Positions 1 through 11,081 are shown, counted from the stretch's first letter. The stretch: DNA of 64,000 bases from a bacterium (GCA_040755755.1 JBFLZW010000054.1:6104-70103), one strand, 5' to 3'. Program-made: numbers and translations. Notes: generated by a model not told the origin, from the letters alone.

Positions 1-86
1 CCCGGACCCTTTAAGCGCCGGATCAATTTTCAAGATGATGATGCAGTCTCTTCAAGACGATTATGGACTTTTTCAGTTTACGAGCA

Positions 87-1515
<1,429 letters not shown>

Positions 1516-3429
1516 ATGCTTAGTCTCATGCGAAAGAATGTAAAATCCTTTATGGTAAAAGCAATCATTATGCTCATAGTGCTGGCTTTCATCGGGACCA
1601 TCTTCCTTGTCTGGGGGGTAGGCAGTGATAAGGCCAAAGATAAGGGAAGGGTCATTACGACTATTTTCGGCGAAGATGTCACCCATCTTGAGTACGTCAC
1701 CGAATACCGCCAGCTCTATGAATATTATCAAAACCAGTTCAAAGATCACTGGTCACCGGAAATGGCTGAGCGGATGCAGCTCAAAAAAGCTGCCCTGGAC
1801 AATGTGGTCAACCGCCGGCTCTTGACGCATGAGGCCATCAAGCAGGGAATCACGGTTCACGAGAAAGATGTTCTGGACAAGATTCAAAGCATGCCGATAT
1901 TTCAGCAGAACGGGCATTTTGACCCACGGGTCTACGCGCAGGTTCTGGAATACGGAATGCACATGGATGCTGCCTCCTTCGAGGCTCAAATGAAAAAAAG
2001 CCTGCTGATCGACCGCCTGAGGGAGAGAGTCAGAGGCGGTATCAAGGTATCGCGGGCGGAGCTTCTGGATGCCTATACCCAGCAGAATGAAAAAGTACAG
2101 GCTGATTATGTCCTCTTCACTCCAGCCGCATTTATCCCTCAGATTACGGTTTCCACTGATGAGATCATCAGCTATTTCGAAAAAAACAAGCAGAAGTTCG
2201 AGCTTCCCCCGCAGCGGAAAATCCGCTACATTTATGTTGATTGTCAGAAGCTGAAGAATTCGTTAACCATTGACGAGGAATCGATCAAAAGGTATTATGA
2301 AAGCCACGAAACCCAATACCAACTGCCCAAACAGGTCCGGGCCCGGCACATTCTGATAAAGACCGATCCCACCGCTGACGCGGCCAAAAAAGAGGAAGCT
2401 AAAAAGCAGGCCGATGCCCTGTTGCAGAGAATCAGGGCTGGAGAAGACTTCGCCAAACTGGCTACGGAATTTTCCCAGGATCCGGGCAGTGCACAACAGG
2501 GTGGAGACCTTGGGTTCTTTGGCCAGGGCCGCATGACTCCCACCTTTGAAAAAGCGGCCTTTGCCCTGGAAAAAGGAGCAGTAAGCGAGGTTGTGGAATC
2601 TCCCTTTGGCTACCACATAATCAAGGTAGAAGACGTGCAGGAAGCGCGCACCAAGTCGGTCGAGGAAGTCAGAGGGCAGATCACTAACCAGTTGCTTGAT
2701 GAAAAAGCCTGGGAAGCGGCTGAAAGTGAAGCCTATAATCTCGTCCGCAACTTCTATAAGGCTGGTAAATTGGAAGATGTAGCCGTCAAAGCGGGATATG
2801 CGATCGCTGATACCGAATTTAGCGAGGATGCGAAAATAGTACCGGGTATCGGGCACTCCGAAGATATAGTAAAAAGTGCTTTTGCCCTGAAAAAGGAAGA
2901 TATCAGCATGCCGGTTCGAGCGAACGCAGGATATTATATCCTCCGGCTGGTCGAAGAGACCCCGGCGAGGGTCCCCGAATTGAACAAGGTCATGGATAAG
3001 GTGAGCCAGGCACTCCAGAAAGAAAAAGCCGAAGCCAGAGCCAAGGAAGCGGCTGAAGAACTGCGCACCAAGCTGCTGGCCACAAAAACTGACCTTGCCT
3101 CCCTGTCCCAGGGTTATCAGGTACCTGTTGTCGATAGCGGCGAGGTATCTCACAATGGATACATCAAGGGATTAGGACAGGATCAGGATCTTGCCAATGC
3201 CCTGTTCAGTCTGAAAGAGGGAGAACCAACTCCCGTACTGCAAACTAAAAAGGGAGTCTGTGTAGCGGTCCTGAAGAAACGGGTCGGAGTTGACCTCAAC
3301 AAATTCGCTGAGGAAGAAAAAACACTTCGCGAGCAGGCGCTGCGGGCCAAAGAGCACCAAATGTTCCAGACCTGGCTTGAGCGGTTGAAAAAAGAGAATA
3401 ATATTGTTATTGATTATAATCAGGTATGA
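1516..3429 (+). CDS. ppiD: membrane-anchored peptidyl-prolyl isomerase, PpiD/SurA type
   Basis: Periplasmic folding factor anchored in the inner membrane (637 aa). Residues about 14-36 form one membrane helix (IIMLIVLAFIGTIFLVWGV). A SurA_N-like helical chaperone region follows, to about residue 260. A parvulin (PPIC) domain spans about 272-375, with QVRARHIL at its start and GGDLGFFGQGRM and SPFGYHIIKV in its core. A degenerate second parvulin-like segment and a lysine-rich helix complete the C-terminus. The length and single anchor match PpiD better than soluble SurA. It has its own promoter and is followed by a strong terminator, so it is probably monocistronic. Confidence 0.9.
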   Translation: MLSLMRKNVKSFMVKAIIMLIVLAFIGTIFLVWGVGSDKAKDKGRVITTIFGEDVTHLEYVTEYRQLYEYYQNQFKDHWSPEMAERMQLKKAALDNVVNRRLLTHEAIKQGITVHEKDVLDKIQSMPIFQQNGHFDPRVYAQVLEYGMHMDAASFEAQMKKSLLIDRLRERVRGGIKVSRAELLDAYTQQNEKVQADYVLFTPAAFIPQITVSTDEIISYFEKNKQKFELPPQRKIRYIYVDCQKLKNSLTIDEESIKRYYESHETQYQLPKQVRARHILIKTDPTADAAKKEEAKKQADALLQRIRAGEDFAKLATEFSQDPGSAQQGGDLGFFGQGRMTPTFEKAAFALEKGAVSEVVESPFGYHIIKVEDVQEARTKSVEEVRGQITNQLLDEKAWEAAESEAYNLVRNFYKAGKLEDVAVKAGYAIADTEFSEDAKIVPGIGHSEDIVKSAFALKKEDISMPVRANAGYYILRLVEETPARVPELNKVMDKVSQALQKEKAEARAKEAAEELRTKLLATKTDLASLSQGYQVPVVDSGEVSHNGYIKGLGQDQDLANALFSLKEGEPTPVLQTKKGVCVAVLKKRVGVDLNKFAEEEKTLREQALRAKEHQMFQTWLERLKKENNIVIDYNQV

Positions 3430-3492
3430 TACATTCTTTCTGCCGATAAGAATTACGTAGAGAAAAGCACAACACACAAGATTGTTTCCCCG

Positions 3493-3533
3493 CCCCTCTG
3501 GTCAATCAGAGCCATTGACCAGAGGGGTTTTTT
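3493..3533 (+). terminator. Rho-independent terminator after ppiD
   Basis: A perfect 14 bp stem (3493-3506 with 3514-3527), a 7-base loop and six T. It lies between ppiD and the next gene, and shows that the longer upstream reading of the next ORF (from 3482) is not its real start. Confidence 0.92.
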
Positions 3534-3559
3534 GTATTACCCGCCGGAAGGAGAAACGA

Positions 3560-5815
3560 ATGAGCTATAGAATCACGAGCAAGAGGATACTGACTCCCTC
3601 GATCGTTTTGCTGGAGCTTGAGCATCCACAACTGGCCAGAGCGGCCCGTCCCGGAAACTTCGTGGTAGTCAAGGTGGATGAATATGGAGAGAGAATCCCC
3701 CTGACCATAGTCGATCGCAATGAGAAGCAGGGCACGATTACGGTCATTTACCAGATTGTGGGGGCATCCACCCGCAAACTCGCTGCCTGTAACCAGGGCG
3801 ACACAATCATGGACCTGGTGGGGCCTCTGGGGAAGCCTGCCCATATCTTCAAGGCCGGGACAGTAGTCTGTATCGGCGGCGGAGTCGGCGCAGCACCCGT
3901 TTTGCCAATCGCCAGGGCCATGCAGGCGATTGGAAACAGAGTTATCTCCATTATCGGGGCCAAGAGCAAAGATACCCTCATCCTGGAGGATGAAATGCGG
4001 GCTGTCTCTGACCGGCTCCTCGTGGCTACGGATGACGGATCGTATGGAGTCAAAGGTTTTGTGACCGATCTTCTGGCAGAGCTGATCAGCAGGGAAGAAA
4101 AAATCGACCTTGTGGTAGCCATCGGTCCGGTAGTGATGATGCGGGCTGTAGCGAACATGACCAAACAAGCCCATATTCCAACCGTGGTCAGCCTGAACTC
4201 CATCATGGTCGATGCTACCGGCATGTGCGGTGCCTGCCGGGTCAGCGTTGGCGACAAGACCCTGTTTGCCTGTGTCGAGGGGCCGGAATTCGATGGCCAT
4301 CAGGTGGACTTCGACGAATTACTGAAACGGCAGGCCATGTATCGGCGGGAAGAAAACCGGGCGGAGTTTACCTATTCCTGTAAATGCAGGGAGCAGGAAG
4401 AGAAGGAAAAGGAGCGGGCGGCAAACCCCAGACCCAAGACCCGCGTCCCCATGCCGATGCAAAACCCGGCTGTACGGATCCACAATTTCGATTCCGTTGC
4501 TCTGGGCTACAGCCGGGAAGATGCCCTGCTGGAAGCCTCCCGCTGCCTGGAATGCAAAAAGAAGCCCTGCATCGAGGGCTGTCCGGTGGATGTCGATATT
4601 CCAGCCTTTATTCACTTCATCAAGGAAGGGGATTTTGCTGGTGCAATCAGAAAAATCAAGGAGAGAAACAGCCTTCCGGCTGTCTGTGGCCGGGTTTGCC
4701 CCCAGGAAAGCCAGTGTGAGGCCCACTGTACCCTGAACAAGAAAGGACAGCCGATAGCCATCGGCAGGCTGGAACGGTTTGTGGCAGATTACGAGTATGC
4801 GCACAGCAGCCCACAGCCTCATGTGCCTGTCGTCCGCACCGGCAAAAAAATAGCCATCATCGGATCCGGCCCCGCCGGTCTGACCGCCGCTTCTGAACTG
4901 GCCAGAATGGGTCATGAAGTCACGGTCTTTGAGGCACTCCACAAGGCCGGAGGGGTATTGATCTATGGCATCCCGGAATTTCGCCTTCCGAAAAGCATTG
5001 TCCAGCGGGAAATCGATTATGTCAAAGAACTGGGGGTAACGATCAAGACCAACCACGTCGTCGGCAAGCTGGTTACGGTCGATGAATTACGGCAGCAGGG
5101 ATTTGAGGCGGTCTTTATCGGCACCGGAGCAGGGCTGCCATCCTTTATGAACATCCCCGGTGAGAACCTGAACGGTGTCTACACAGCCAACGAGTTTCTG
5201 ACCCGCGCCAACCTGATGAAAGCCTATCTCTTCCCCGACTACGATACTCCGATCAGAATCGGGCAGGAGGTGGCCGTAATCGGAGGGGGAAACGTGGCTA
5301 TGGATTCGGCTCGGGTCGCCCTCAGACTGGGAGCGGAAAAGGTCTTCATCGTCTACCGAAGATCGATGGAGGAGTTGCCAGCCCGGCGTGAAGAAGTCGA
5401 AAATGCCCTCGAAGAGGGAATCGAATTTATGCTCCTGGCCGCTCCTACCCGAATTCTGGCCAATGGCTGCGGCTGGGTGAAAGGGATGGAGTGCATCAGG
5501 ATGGAGCTTGGTGAGGCTGACCAGTCAGGCCGAAAAAGGCCAGTCCCCGTTTCCGGCTCGGAATTTATCCTGAACGTCCAGACAGTTGTCGTGGCTATCG
5601 GCCAGGGACCAAACCTTCTTCTGACTGCAACTATGCCTGATCTGGCCCTGAACAAAAAAAGAAACATCATGGCCGATGAACAGACCGGAGCCACGAACCT
5701 GCCCGGCATCTATGCCGGTGGCGACATCGTGACCGGAGCAGCCACCGTGATCAAGGCCATGGGCGCAGGGAAAAAGGCTGCCCAGGCTATCGACAGGTAT
5801 TTACAGGGCAGATGA
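3560..5815 (+). CDS. fused NfnA/NfnB-like (SudB-SudA) ferredoxin:NADP oxidoreductase / glutamate synthase small-subunit homologue
   Basis: A 751-aa fusion of two flavoproteins normally encoded separately. The N-terminal 280 residues are a ferredoxin-NADP reductase-like module (NfnA, SudB, PyrK family) with a nucleotide loop (IGGGVGAAPVLPIARAM) and a [2Fe-2S] site of the D-x4-C-x2-C-x11-C type (DATGMCGACRV). The rest is an NfnB/GltD-like module: cysteine-rich [4Fe-4S] region (CLECKKKPCIEGCP, then CGRVCPQESQCEAHC), FAD loop GSGPAG, NADPH loop GGGNVAMDSARV. The family bifurcates electrons between NADH, NADPH and ferredoxin, or acts as sulfide dehydrogenase. ATG 3560 was chosen because AAGGAG sits at 3548-3553 and the upstream alternative falls in the terminator. 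Which electron partners apply is inferred, not shown. Confidence 0.88.
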   Translation: MSYRITSKRILTPSIVLLELEHPQLARAARPGNFVVVKVDEYGERIPLTIVDRNEKQGTITVIYQIVGASTRKLAACNQGDTIMDLVGPLGKPAHIFKAGTVVCIGGGVGAAPVLPIARAMQAIGNRVISIIGAKSKDTLILEDEMRAVSDRLLVATDDGSYGVKGFVTDLLAELISREEKIDLVVAIGPVVMMRAVANMTKQAHIPTVVSLNSIMVDATGMCGACRVSVGDKTLFACVEGPEFDGHQVDFDELLKRQAMYRREENRAEFTYSCKCREQEEKEKERAANPRPKTRVPMPMQNPAVRIHNFDSVALGYSREDALLEASRCLECKKKPCIEGCPVDVDIPAFIHFIKEGDFAGAIRKIKERNSLPAVCGRVCPQESQCEAHCTLNKKGQPIAIGRLERFVADYEYAHSSPQPHVPVVRTGKKIAIIGSGPAGLTAASELARMGHEVTVFEALHKAGGVLIYGIPEFRLPKSIVQREIDYVKELGVTIKTNHVVGKLVTVDELRQQGFEAVFIGTGAGLPSFMNIPGENLNGVYTANEFLTRANLMKAYLFPDYDTPIRIGQEVAVIGGGNVAMDSARVALRLGAEKVFIVYRRSMEELPARREEVENALEEGIEFMLLAAPTRILANGCGWVKGMECIRMELGEADQSGRKRPVPVSGSEFILNVQTVVVAIGQGPNLLLTATMPDLALNKKRNIMADEQTGATNLPGIYAGGDIVTGAATVIKAMGAGKKAAQAIDRYLQGR

Positions 5816-5851
5816 GGAAGCATGGCAGCATGTCAGCAAAGGCAGGTTCAT

Positions 5852-6068
5852 TTATCTTGACAATGTTAAGTTAGAAAAGCCGCCTTGATGATACTGAATT
5901 GCCTTGGTAATAATTGTATTTATCCCCATGATTGTGGGAAATACTAATCGTGAGAGCATACCCGTAGAGGAACCTCTCCGACTGAGGGATAGCTGAAATC
6001 AAAGGTATCTTCAAGGAAAAATTCACCATCTTAAAAGGTCAATTTGTAATGTAACATTGTCAAGATAA
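5852..6068. repeat. 217 bp element bounded by perfect 17 bp inverted repeats (MITE-like)
   Basis: TTATCTTGACAATGTTA at 5852-5868 recurs as its exact reverse complement at 6052-6068. The interior of about 183 bp has no ORF but several short hairpin-forming words. This is the layout of a small non-autonomous transposable element or of a structured non-coding element. I see no convincing target-site duplication. It fills the gap after the Nfn-like gene. Confidence 0.55.
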
Positions 6069-6254
6069 TAAAGAGTATTTTTACCGTGAAAATATTGGGG
6101 GACCAAGGGCAAACTCTTCCCTTCCCGTCAACCTGCCGGTTTACAGGCTGGATTGCAGCCTACGGAGAGTGGGGTTAACTCATTAATTTACCTGTGCTTG
6201 TACAGGCCAATAGCCATACTTCTTCAGTGCGTTCTGGGGACCCCAACGACAGTT

Positions 6255-6455
6255 ATGGCAAGTGTAGATGACATCTTAAGTAAGGTTGATGAAACAGCAG
6301 AGCTTGAAATCCTTAGATATGCTGCCCAATATCGGAAGTCTGGGTATTATCTTGACAAGCGAATGAGGGGATATTCTCATGATTCGGAGAATATCGAAAG
6401 CGGTAGAAAAATAAGGGGATGGACCTTGATGATCCATCCCCTTGCGGGTTATTAG
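6255..6455 (+). CDS. hypothetical protein, 66 aa (doubtful)
   Basis: An unrecognised small ORF starting MASVDDILSKVDETAELEIL, charged and helical in character. The ATG at 6255 lacks a good ribosome-binding site; an upstream in-frame start at 6153 is no better. Its 3' end overlaps the hairpin that looks like the terminator of the facing minus-strand gene, which argues against it. No function can be given. Confidence 0.22.
   Translation: MASVDDILSKVDETAELEILRYAAQYRKSGYYLDKRMRGYSHDSENIESGRKIRGWTLMIHPLAGY
6406..6443 (-). terminator. Rho-independent terminator of the Calx-beta-like repeat gene
   Basis: A perfect 11 bp stem (6413-6423 with 6433-6443) with a 9-base loop. On the minus strand it is followed by ATTTTTC. 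It lies about 50 bp downstream of the stop of the minus-strand gene ending at 6497. Confidence 0.75.
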
Positions 6456-6496
6456 TATAGCGAGTAAAAGCTCCTCGTCCAGACGGGATTGCTGAA

Positions 6497-9400
6497 TTAC
6501 CTGAAGTGCCGCATTAAGGTATTAATGAAGCAGCCTCCGTTATCGCTGTCATTATCGACATTGATTAACGCAATCTCTTTTTCAGCAAGCCCGCTGTAGT
6601 TTACATCTTGCGATGTTACTGCTAAGGTAATCTTATAAGCTATGTTGCCATCATCCCGGTCATCATTGACACCGGTTACGGTAACGGTCTTGGGAGTGTT
6701 CCAGTCAACTCCAGAAAAGTCAATGCTGTCAGGCGATACGGTGCCTTCTGTGGTATCGGAGCTGGTAATTCTTACCGTTACCGTAGTCGTTGGCTGTGTG
6801 CTCAAGGAAACGGTAAAAGTTGCCTTCCCCTTATCCTCGGTCGTGTTCCCGCTTATTGCACTCACCAATAAACCATAATCATTATCATTGTTGATTACCG
6901 TTACATCGGCAGGATTGATGCCGTTGTAGGCTGTATCATTGGACTGTGCTGCCGCGGTGATTATCGTATAAGTAATGGGGCCATCAATAATACCATCATC
7001 GACTCCGGTTATGGTCACTGCTTGTGGAATATTCCAGTTATCAGGAGTAAAGGTAAGGGTAGCAGCAGATATGATCCCTTCTGTGGTATCGGAACTGGTC
7101 AGCGCAATAGTAACATCCTCAGTCGGCTGAGTATTGAGAACAACGTTAAATGTAGCCTCGGCCCCTGCCTCTGAGGTTGTTGGTCCGCTGGTGGGGCTGA
7201 CTGTTATGCCCGGCGTGTCATTGTCAGTGTTGGTGATTGATACCGTAGACGTGACAGTATCGTAGCCCCCTCCTGATGCTGTTGCGGTAACCGTATAGGT
7301 TATTGCACCATCAATAATGCTATCATCGGCTCCAGTTACAGTTACGGTCTGGGCCTGATCCCAGTTGGCAGGAGTGAAGGTAAGGCTGGTAGCCGATAAT
7401 GACCCCTCTGTCGCATCGACACCGGTGAAAGCCACTGTAACATCAGCCGTCGGTTCGGCAGCCAATTGCACTGTAAAGGTAGCCGTGTTCCCTGCACCCG
7501 CTGCCTCTGTTGTGGTTACATTGGTGGGATTGATCGTTATGGCTGGGGTTTCATTGTCGTTATTGGTCACTGATACTGTGGCCGTAAGCCCCTCGTAGTC
7601 TCCTCCGGCCGCTGTTGCCGTAATCGTGTAAGCTACAGCACCATCAGTAACACTATCATCGGCTCCAGTTACAGTTACGGTCTGAGCCTGATCCCAGTTG
7701 GCAGGAGTGAAGGTAAGGCTGGTAGCCGATAATGATCCCTCGGTTGCATCGACACCGCTGAAATTCACGGTAACCTCAGCCGTTGGCACGGTAGTTAAGC
7801 GCACGGTGAAAGTATCCGTGTTATCCTCGCCCGCTGCTTCACTTGTAGTAACACTGGTGGGATTGACCGTTATGGCTGGCGTGTCATCATCGGTGTTGGT
7901 GACTGATACTGTGGCCGTAAGCCCCGTGTAGTCGCCGCCGGATGCTGTCGCCGTAATCGTGTAAGATGCATTGCCGTCATCGTCATTATCATCCACTCCA
8001 GTTATGATTACCTCCTGCGTCTGGCTCCAGTTGGCAGGAGTAAAGGTAAGGCTGGCAGTCGATAATGACCCTTCAGTCGCGTCGAGTCCGGTGAGAGCTA
8101 CCGTAACATCAGCCGTTGGCTCACTTGCTAAACGCATGGTGAAGGTAGCCGTGTGATTTGCGCCAGTTGCCTCCGTAGTTGACACCCCGGTGGGATCGAC
8201 CGTTATCCCTTTCGTATCATCATCGGTATTGGTGACAGATACTGTAGCCGTAAGACCCTGATAGTCGCCACCGGCTGCTGTCGCTGTAATCGTGTAAGTT
8301 TGATCATCATCATCAACAGATTCATCGACTCCGGTAATAGTTACATCCTGAGTCTGGCTCCAGGTGGCAGGAGTGAAGGTAAGGCTGGCGGTCGATAACG
8401 ACCCTTCAGTCGCATCGAGTCCGGTGAGAGCTACCGTGACTTCATCCGTAGGCTGGGTGGCCAGACGCACGGTAAAGGTAGCCGTGTGATTTCCCCCTGC
8501 TGCTTCTGTTGTGGTCACACCGGTAGAACTGACTATTAAGGCTGGTACTTCATTATCAGTATTGGTTATTGACAACGTGGCCGTAACACCATTGTAGACT
8601 CCTGCGGCTGCCGCTGTTGCCGTGACCGGGTAAGTTATATCACCATCATCATCAGTATCATCTAATCCGGTTACGGTTATGGTCTGAGGAGTGCTCCAGT
8701 CGGCAGGAGTGAAGGTAAGGCTGGCATCAGATAATGACCCCTCTGTCGTGTCGACCCCGCTAAAAGTAACGGTAATATCCTCTGCTGGCTCGGTAGATAA
8801 CCGTACGGTGAAAGTGGCCGCGCCTCCTGCTTCCGTTGTGGTCACACTGGGTGGATTTATCGTTATACCGGGTGTTTCATCATCGGTATTGGCTACTGAC
8901 ACAGCCGTAGTAACACCATTGTAGCCACCTCCGGATGCCTGTGCCGTGATCGTGTAAGGTTGACTGCCATCAGCAATATCATCATTCAATCCGGTTATGG
9001 TTACAGTCTGAGTCTGGTTCCAGTTACCGGTGGTAAAGGTAAGGCTGGCAGATGATAATGATCCCTCTGTTGCATCAACATTAACGAACGTAACAGTGAC
9101 ATTGTCCGTTGGCGCAGTAGCCAAGCGTACCGTGAAATCAGCCGTGCCTCCTGCCTCTGTTGTGGTCACACTAGTTGGATTTACTATTAAACCTGCATCG
9201 TCATTCGTATTGGTTACTGACATCGTGGCAATTATGCCATCATAGCCTCCACCGGCTGCCGTAGCAGTAATTGTGTAGGTTATATCACCATCAGCAACGT
9301 CATCATTAACTCCGGTTACGGTTATCTCCTGGTTCTGGTCCCAATTATCCGTAGTAAAGGTAAGACTGGCAGTCGATAATGAACCTTCTGTTGCATCGAC

Positions 9401-9595
9401 ACCGCTGAGAGTTACCGTAACATCAGCCGTGGGCGCGGTCTCTAAGTGTACCAAGAAAGTACCTGTCCCCCCTGCCTCTGTTGTAGTCACACTTGCAGGA
9501 TTAATTATTATACTCTGGGCTATTGCATAGCTTTGAAAACCTAAAAACAGAGCAAAAAACAATACAACTCCAATTATTGACTTTAGCGACTTCAT
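6497..9595 (-). CDS. secreted protein of nine Calx-beta-like repeats with truncated CFI-box-like C-terminus
   Basis: A 1032-aa exported protein. A signal peptide (about 27 residues, ending AIAQ) is followed by nine tandem units of about 105-112 residues. Each contains T-T-E-A-x-G, a DATEGSLS-type strand, LTFTPxNW, TVTGxDD and an acidic NTDxD end. The acidic loops resemble the calcium-binding ends of Calx-beta and cadherin-like domains. The last residues (DNGGCFINTLMRHFR) contain a GGCFI word like the start of the CFI-box C-terminal signature, but the usual continuation is missing. AGGAGG precedes the ATG at 9595 and a terminator follows the gene. Probably a cell-surface or adhesive filament-like protein; the exact family is unproven. 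Confidence 0.75.
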   Translation of the reverse strand: MKSLKSIIGVVLFFALFLGFQSYAIAQSIIINPASVTTTEAGGTGTFLVHLETAPTADVTVTLSGVDATEGSLSTASLTFTTDNWDQNQEITVTGVNDDVADGDITYTITATAAGGGYDGIIATMSVTNTNDDAGLIVNPTSVTTTEAGGTADFTVRLATAPTDNVTVTFVNVDATEGSLSSASLTFTTGNWNQTQTVTITGLNDDIADGSQPYTITAQASGGGYNGVTTAVSVANTDDETPGITINPPSVTTTEAGGAATFTVRLSTEPAEDITVTFSGVDTTEGSLSDASLTFTPADWSTPQTITVTGLDDTDDDGDITYPVTATAAAAGVYNGVTATLSITNTDNEVPALIVSSTGVTTTEAAGGNHTATFTVRLATQPTDEVTVALTGLDATEGSLSTASLTFTPATWSQTQDVTITGVDESVDDDDQTYTITATAAGGDYQGLTATVSVTNTDDDTKGITVDPTGVSTTEATGANHTATFTMRLASEPTADVTVALTGLDATEGSLSTASLTFTPANWSQTQEVIITGVDDNDDDGNASYTITATASGGDYTGLTATVSVTNTDDDTPAITVNPTSVTTSEAAGEDNTDTFTVRLTTVPTAEVTVNFSGVDATEGSLSATSLTFTPANWDQAQTVTVTGADDSVTDGAVAYTITATAAGGDYEGLTATVSVTNNDNETPAITINPTNVTTTEAAGAGNTATFTVQLAAEPTADVTVAFTGVDATEGSLSATSLTFTPANWDQAQTVTVTGADDSIIDGAITYTVTATASGGGYDTVTSTVSITNTDNDTPGITVSPTSGPTTSEAGAEATFNVVLNTQPTEDVTIALTSSDTTEGIISAATLTFTPDNWNIPQAVTITGVDDGIIDGPITYTIITAAAQSNDTAYNGINPADVTVINNDNDYGLLVSAISGNTTEDKGKATFTVSLSTQPTTTVTVRITSSDTTEGTVSPDSIDFSGVDWNTPKTVTVTGVNDDRDDGNIAYKITLAVTSQDVNYSGLAEKEIALINVDNDSDNGGCFINTLMRHFR
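6559..9511. repeat. tandem coding repeat, nine units of about 320-335 bp
   Basis: DNA reflection of the nine domain repeats. Units 6 and 7 (roughly 7240-7890) are the most similar, sharing long stretches such as the block encoding the LTFTPANWDQAQTVTVTGAD region, which suggests recent unit duplication or conversion. The plus-strand ORFs here are shadows of the repeat. Confidence 0.8.
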
Positions 9596-9709
9596 TCTAA
9601 CCTAACCTCCTGTACAACTTACTTTACTGTCCAAATTTTAGGATCAATTGTTTTCCCAGGAAATTTACCCTCGATTCTCTTAATCTCACAGCGAAAAGGA
9701 ACACTGATA

Positions 9710-9913
9710 ATGAAGACTGCGGAGTGCCTTTACCTTTCTCAGGAGGGTTTGTTTCCGTCTGAGGTTACCGCTTCTCATTCGTCGGTCATAATCAATGACC
9801 GGATGGCGGAGATAGACACAGTGGAAAAGGATAAAATTCCAGGCGAACGGTTTCCAGGATTAAAAATAAAGTATATACCATGTTCTTCGGCTGAAAATCA
9901 GAAGGTCTTTTAA
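9710..9913 (+). CDS. hypothetical protein, 67 aa (doubtful)
   Basis: A small ORF starting MKTAECLYLSQEG, with AAAGGAA about 8 bases before the ATG and a stop codon inside an AAGGTCTTTTAAGACCTT palindrome. I do not recognise it; there is no signal peptide or conserved motif. It is kept only because of the ribosome-binding site and the isolated position. Confidence 0.22.
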   Translation: MKTAECLYLSQEGLFPSEVTASHSSVIINDRMAEIDTVEKDKIPGERFPGLKIKYIPCSSAENQKVF

Positions 9914-10293
9914 GACCTTGAGTAATGAGTCAGCACAATGGCGTTGGGCACCATGAGCGCTACTCACCGTGTGATAAATTACTACAGTTCTGATGGCCTG
10001 TCGTAAGGTGGGAAATCAAAGATGTTAAGCAGGCGCTCTTATTCATTTTTATCCGACAAAAATCACCGATTTTATTAAGATCTTATTTAATTCATAATAT
10101 GGATATAAAGTCAATATATATTAATAAGCATGAATCATGCCAGCTTTAGCCTTTGACTTTATAAAATAATTATTCAACATTTTCAATAGGATAATCTCAG
10201 AGAAACAAACGCTCAGAGAGATGGTCGGATAAAAAAGTCACATGGTTATGAATTTGATTTCACAAATTTGTTTTCCATAAGTCAACTCTTTAC

Positions 10294-10323
10294 TTGGTAA
10301 ATACCGGTGTATTGTAATATAAT
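10294..10323 (+). promoter_or_regulatory. possible promoter in AT-rich region
   Basis: TTGGTA, 18-base spacer and a perfect TATAAT (10318-10323). In such AT-rich sequence a chance match is plausible, and the next recognised gene starts about 750 bp downstream. Confidence 0.3.
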
Positions 10324-11081
10324 GTGGAATAAAATTCAACACATAAATAGTATGAACTAATCAAATTTCAACTTATCAACTCATCATTCTTCAATCCCGC
10401 CTGGAAGCAGCGGTCATTGCTGACATCTCTTCGTGCTGCAGGCTACCCTCGGCAGTGCAGACAGGTGTTGTCGTCAGATGCATTTCACTCTCTGGAGACA
10501 AGGTCATGAACTGAATACTCCCTGCCAGCCCCTCGCTCGATCTCTCTTCCCCGAAGTGGGCGAGGGAGAAGCTGACAGCGTAGCCCTTTATGGAGGGTGT
10601 TCCCCGTTATGACCTGTCCCTCATCAATGATAATAGGTACTCACACATCGAATATGTGTATGCGAATCCAACAAAATTGTCGAATCTCGCTATCCTTCTT
10701 CCTCCACTTTTGTCGCTTTTGGCACCATTCTAACCAGATTCACCGTTGCCGGAAACTCCTGTGCAACGGTGCCCACCAATAATTTTTGTTCCTGCCACGC
10801 GGTATAACCTGGGGTCGTGGGGTCGGGCAATCCAGAAAGTTGTATTAATATCCGGACAAAAGGCATTGCTCAAAGTTGGCATGCAGTATGCAATTACTAG
10901 AGGCAGATTCACTGATGAGCATCAGGAGCAGGAAAAAATCCCTGCTCCAGGGACCAGTCTCAGGAACTATTTAAGGTATGGAACCGTAGAGAACGACATG
11001 GAACAGTCAAGTAAGAGCATGGTAAGAAGGAAAGCAAAGCAACAACTCATTCCTAAAAACAAAAAGAAAGGAGATTTGCCT

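Larger units (their letters stand above)
9596..11081. other. 1.5 kb gene-poor, AT-rich stretch
   Basis: Between the Calx-beta-like gene and the BON-like gene. It contains one doubtful small ORF (9710-9913), a palindrome AAGGTCTT/AAGACCTT at its end, a very AT-rich segment (10020-10390) with a possible promoter, and a GC-richer segment (10390-10620) with a CCCTCGC/GCGAGGG hairpin around 10529-10566. I recognise no RNA family or decayed gene in it. Confidence 0.5.

Noticed and set aside
3482-3559. N-terminal extension of the Nfn-like ORF
   Set aside because: It runs through the Rho-independent terminator of ppiD, and a proper AAGGAG precedes ATG 3560.
5880-6050. Riboswitch in the interior of the inverted-repeat element
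   Set aside because: Hairpins are present but nothing matches the cores of c-di-GMP, cobalamin, SAM, THF or glycine riboswitches that I know.
6642-9245. Plus-strand ORFs opposite the Calx-beta-like gene
   Set aside because: They recur with the repeat period and are antisense shadows of the tandem repeats.
10746-11081. Long N-terminus of the BON-like protein
   Set aside because: No ribosome-binding site at the upstream start; the signal peptide and AAAGGAG point to ATG 11082.
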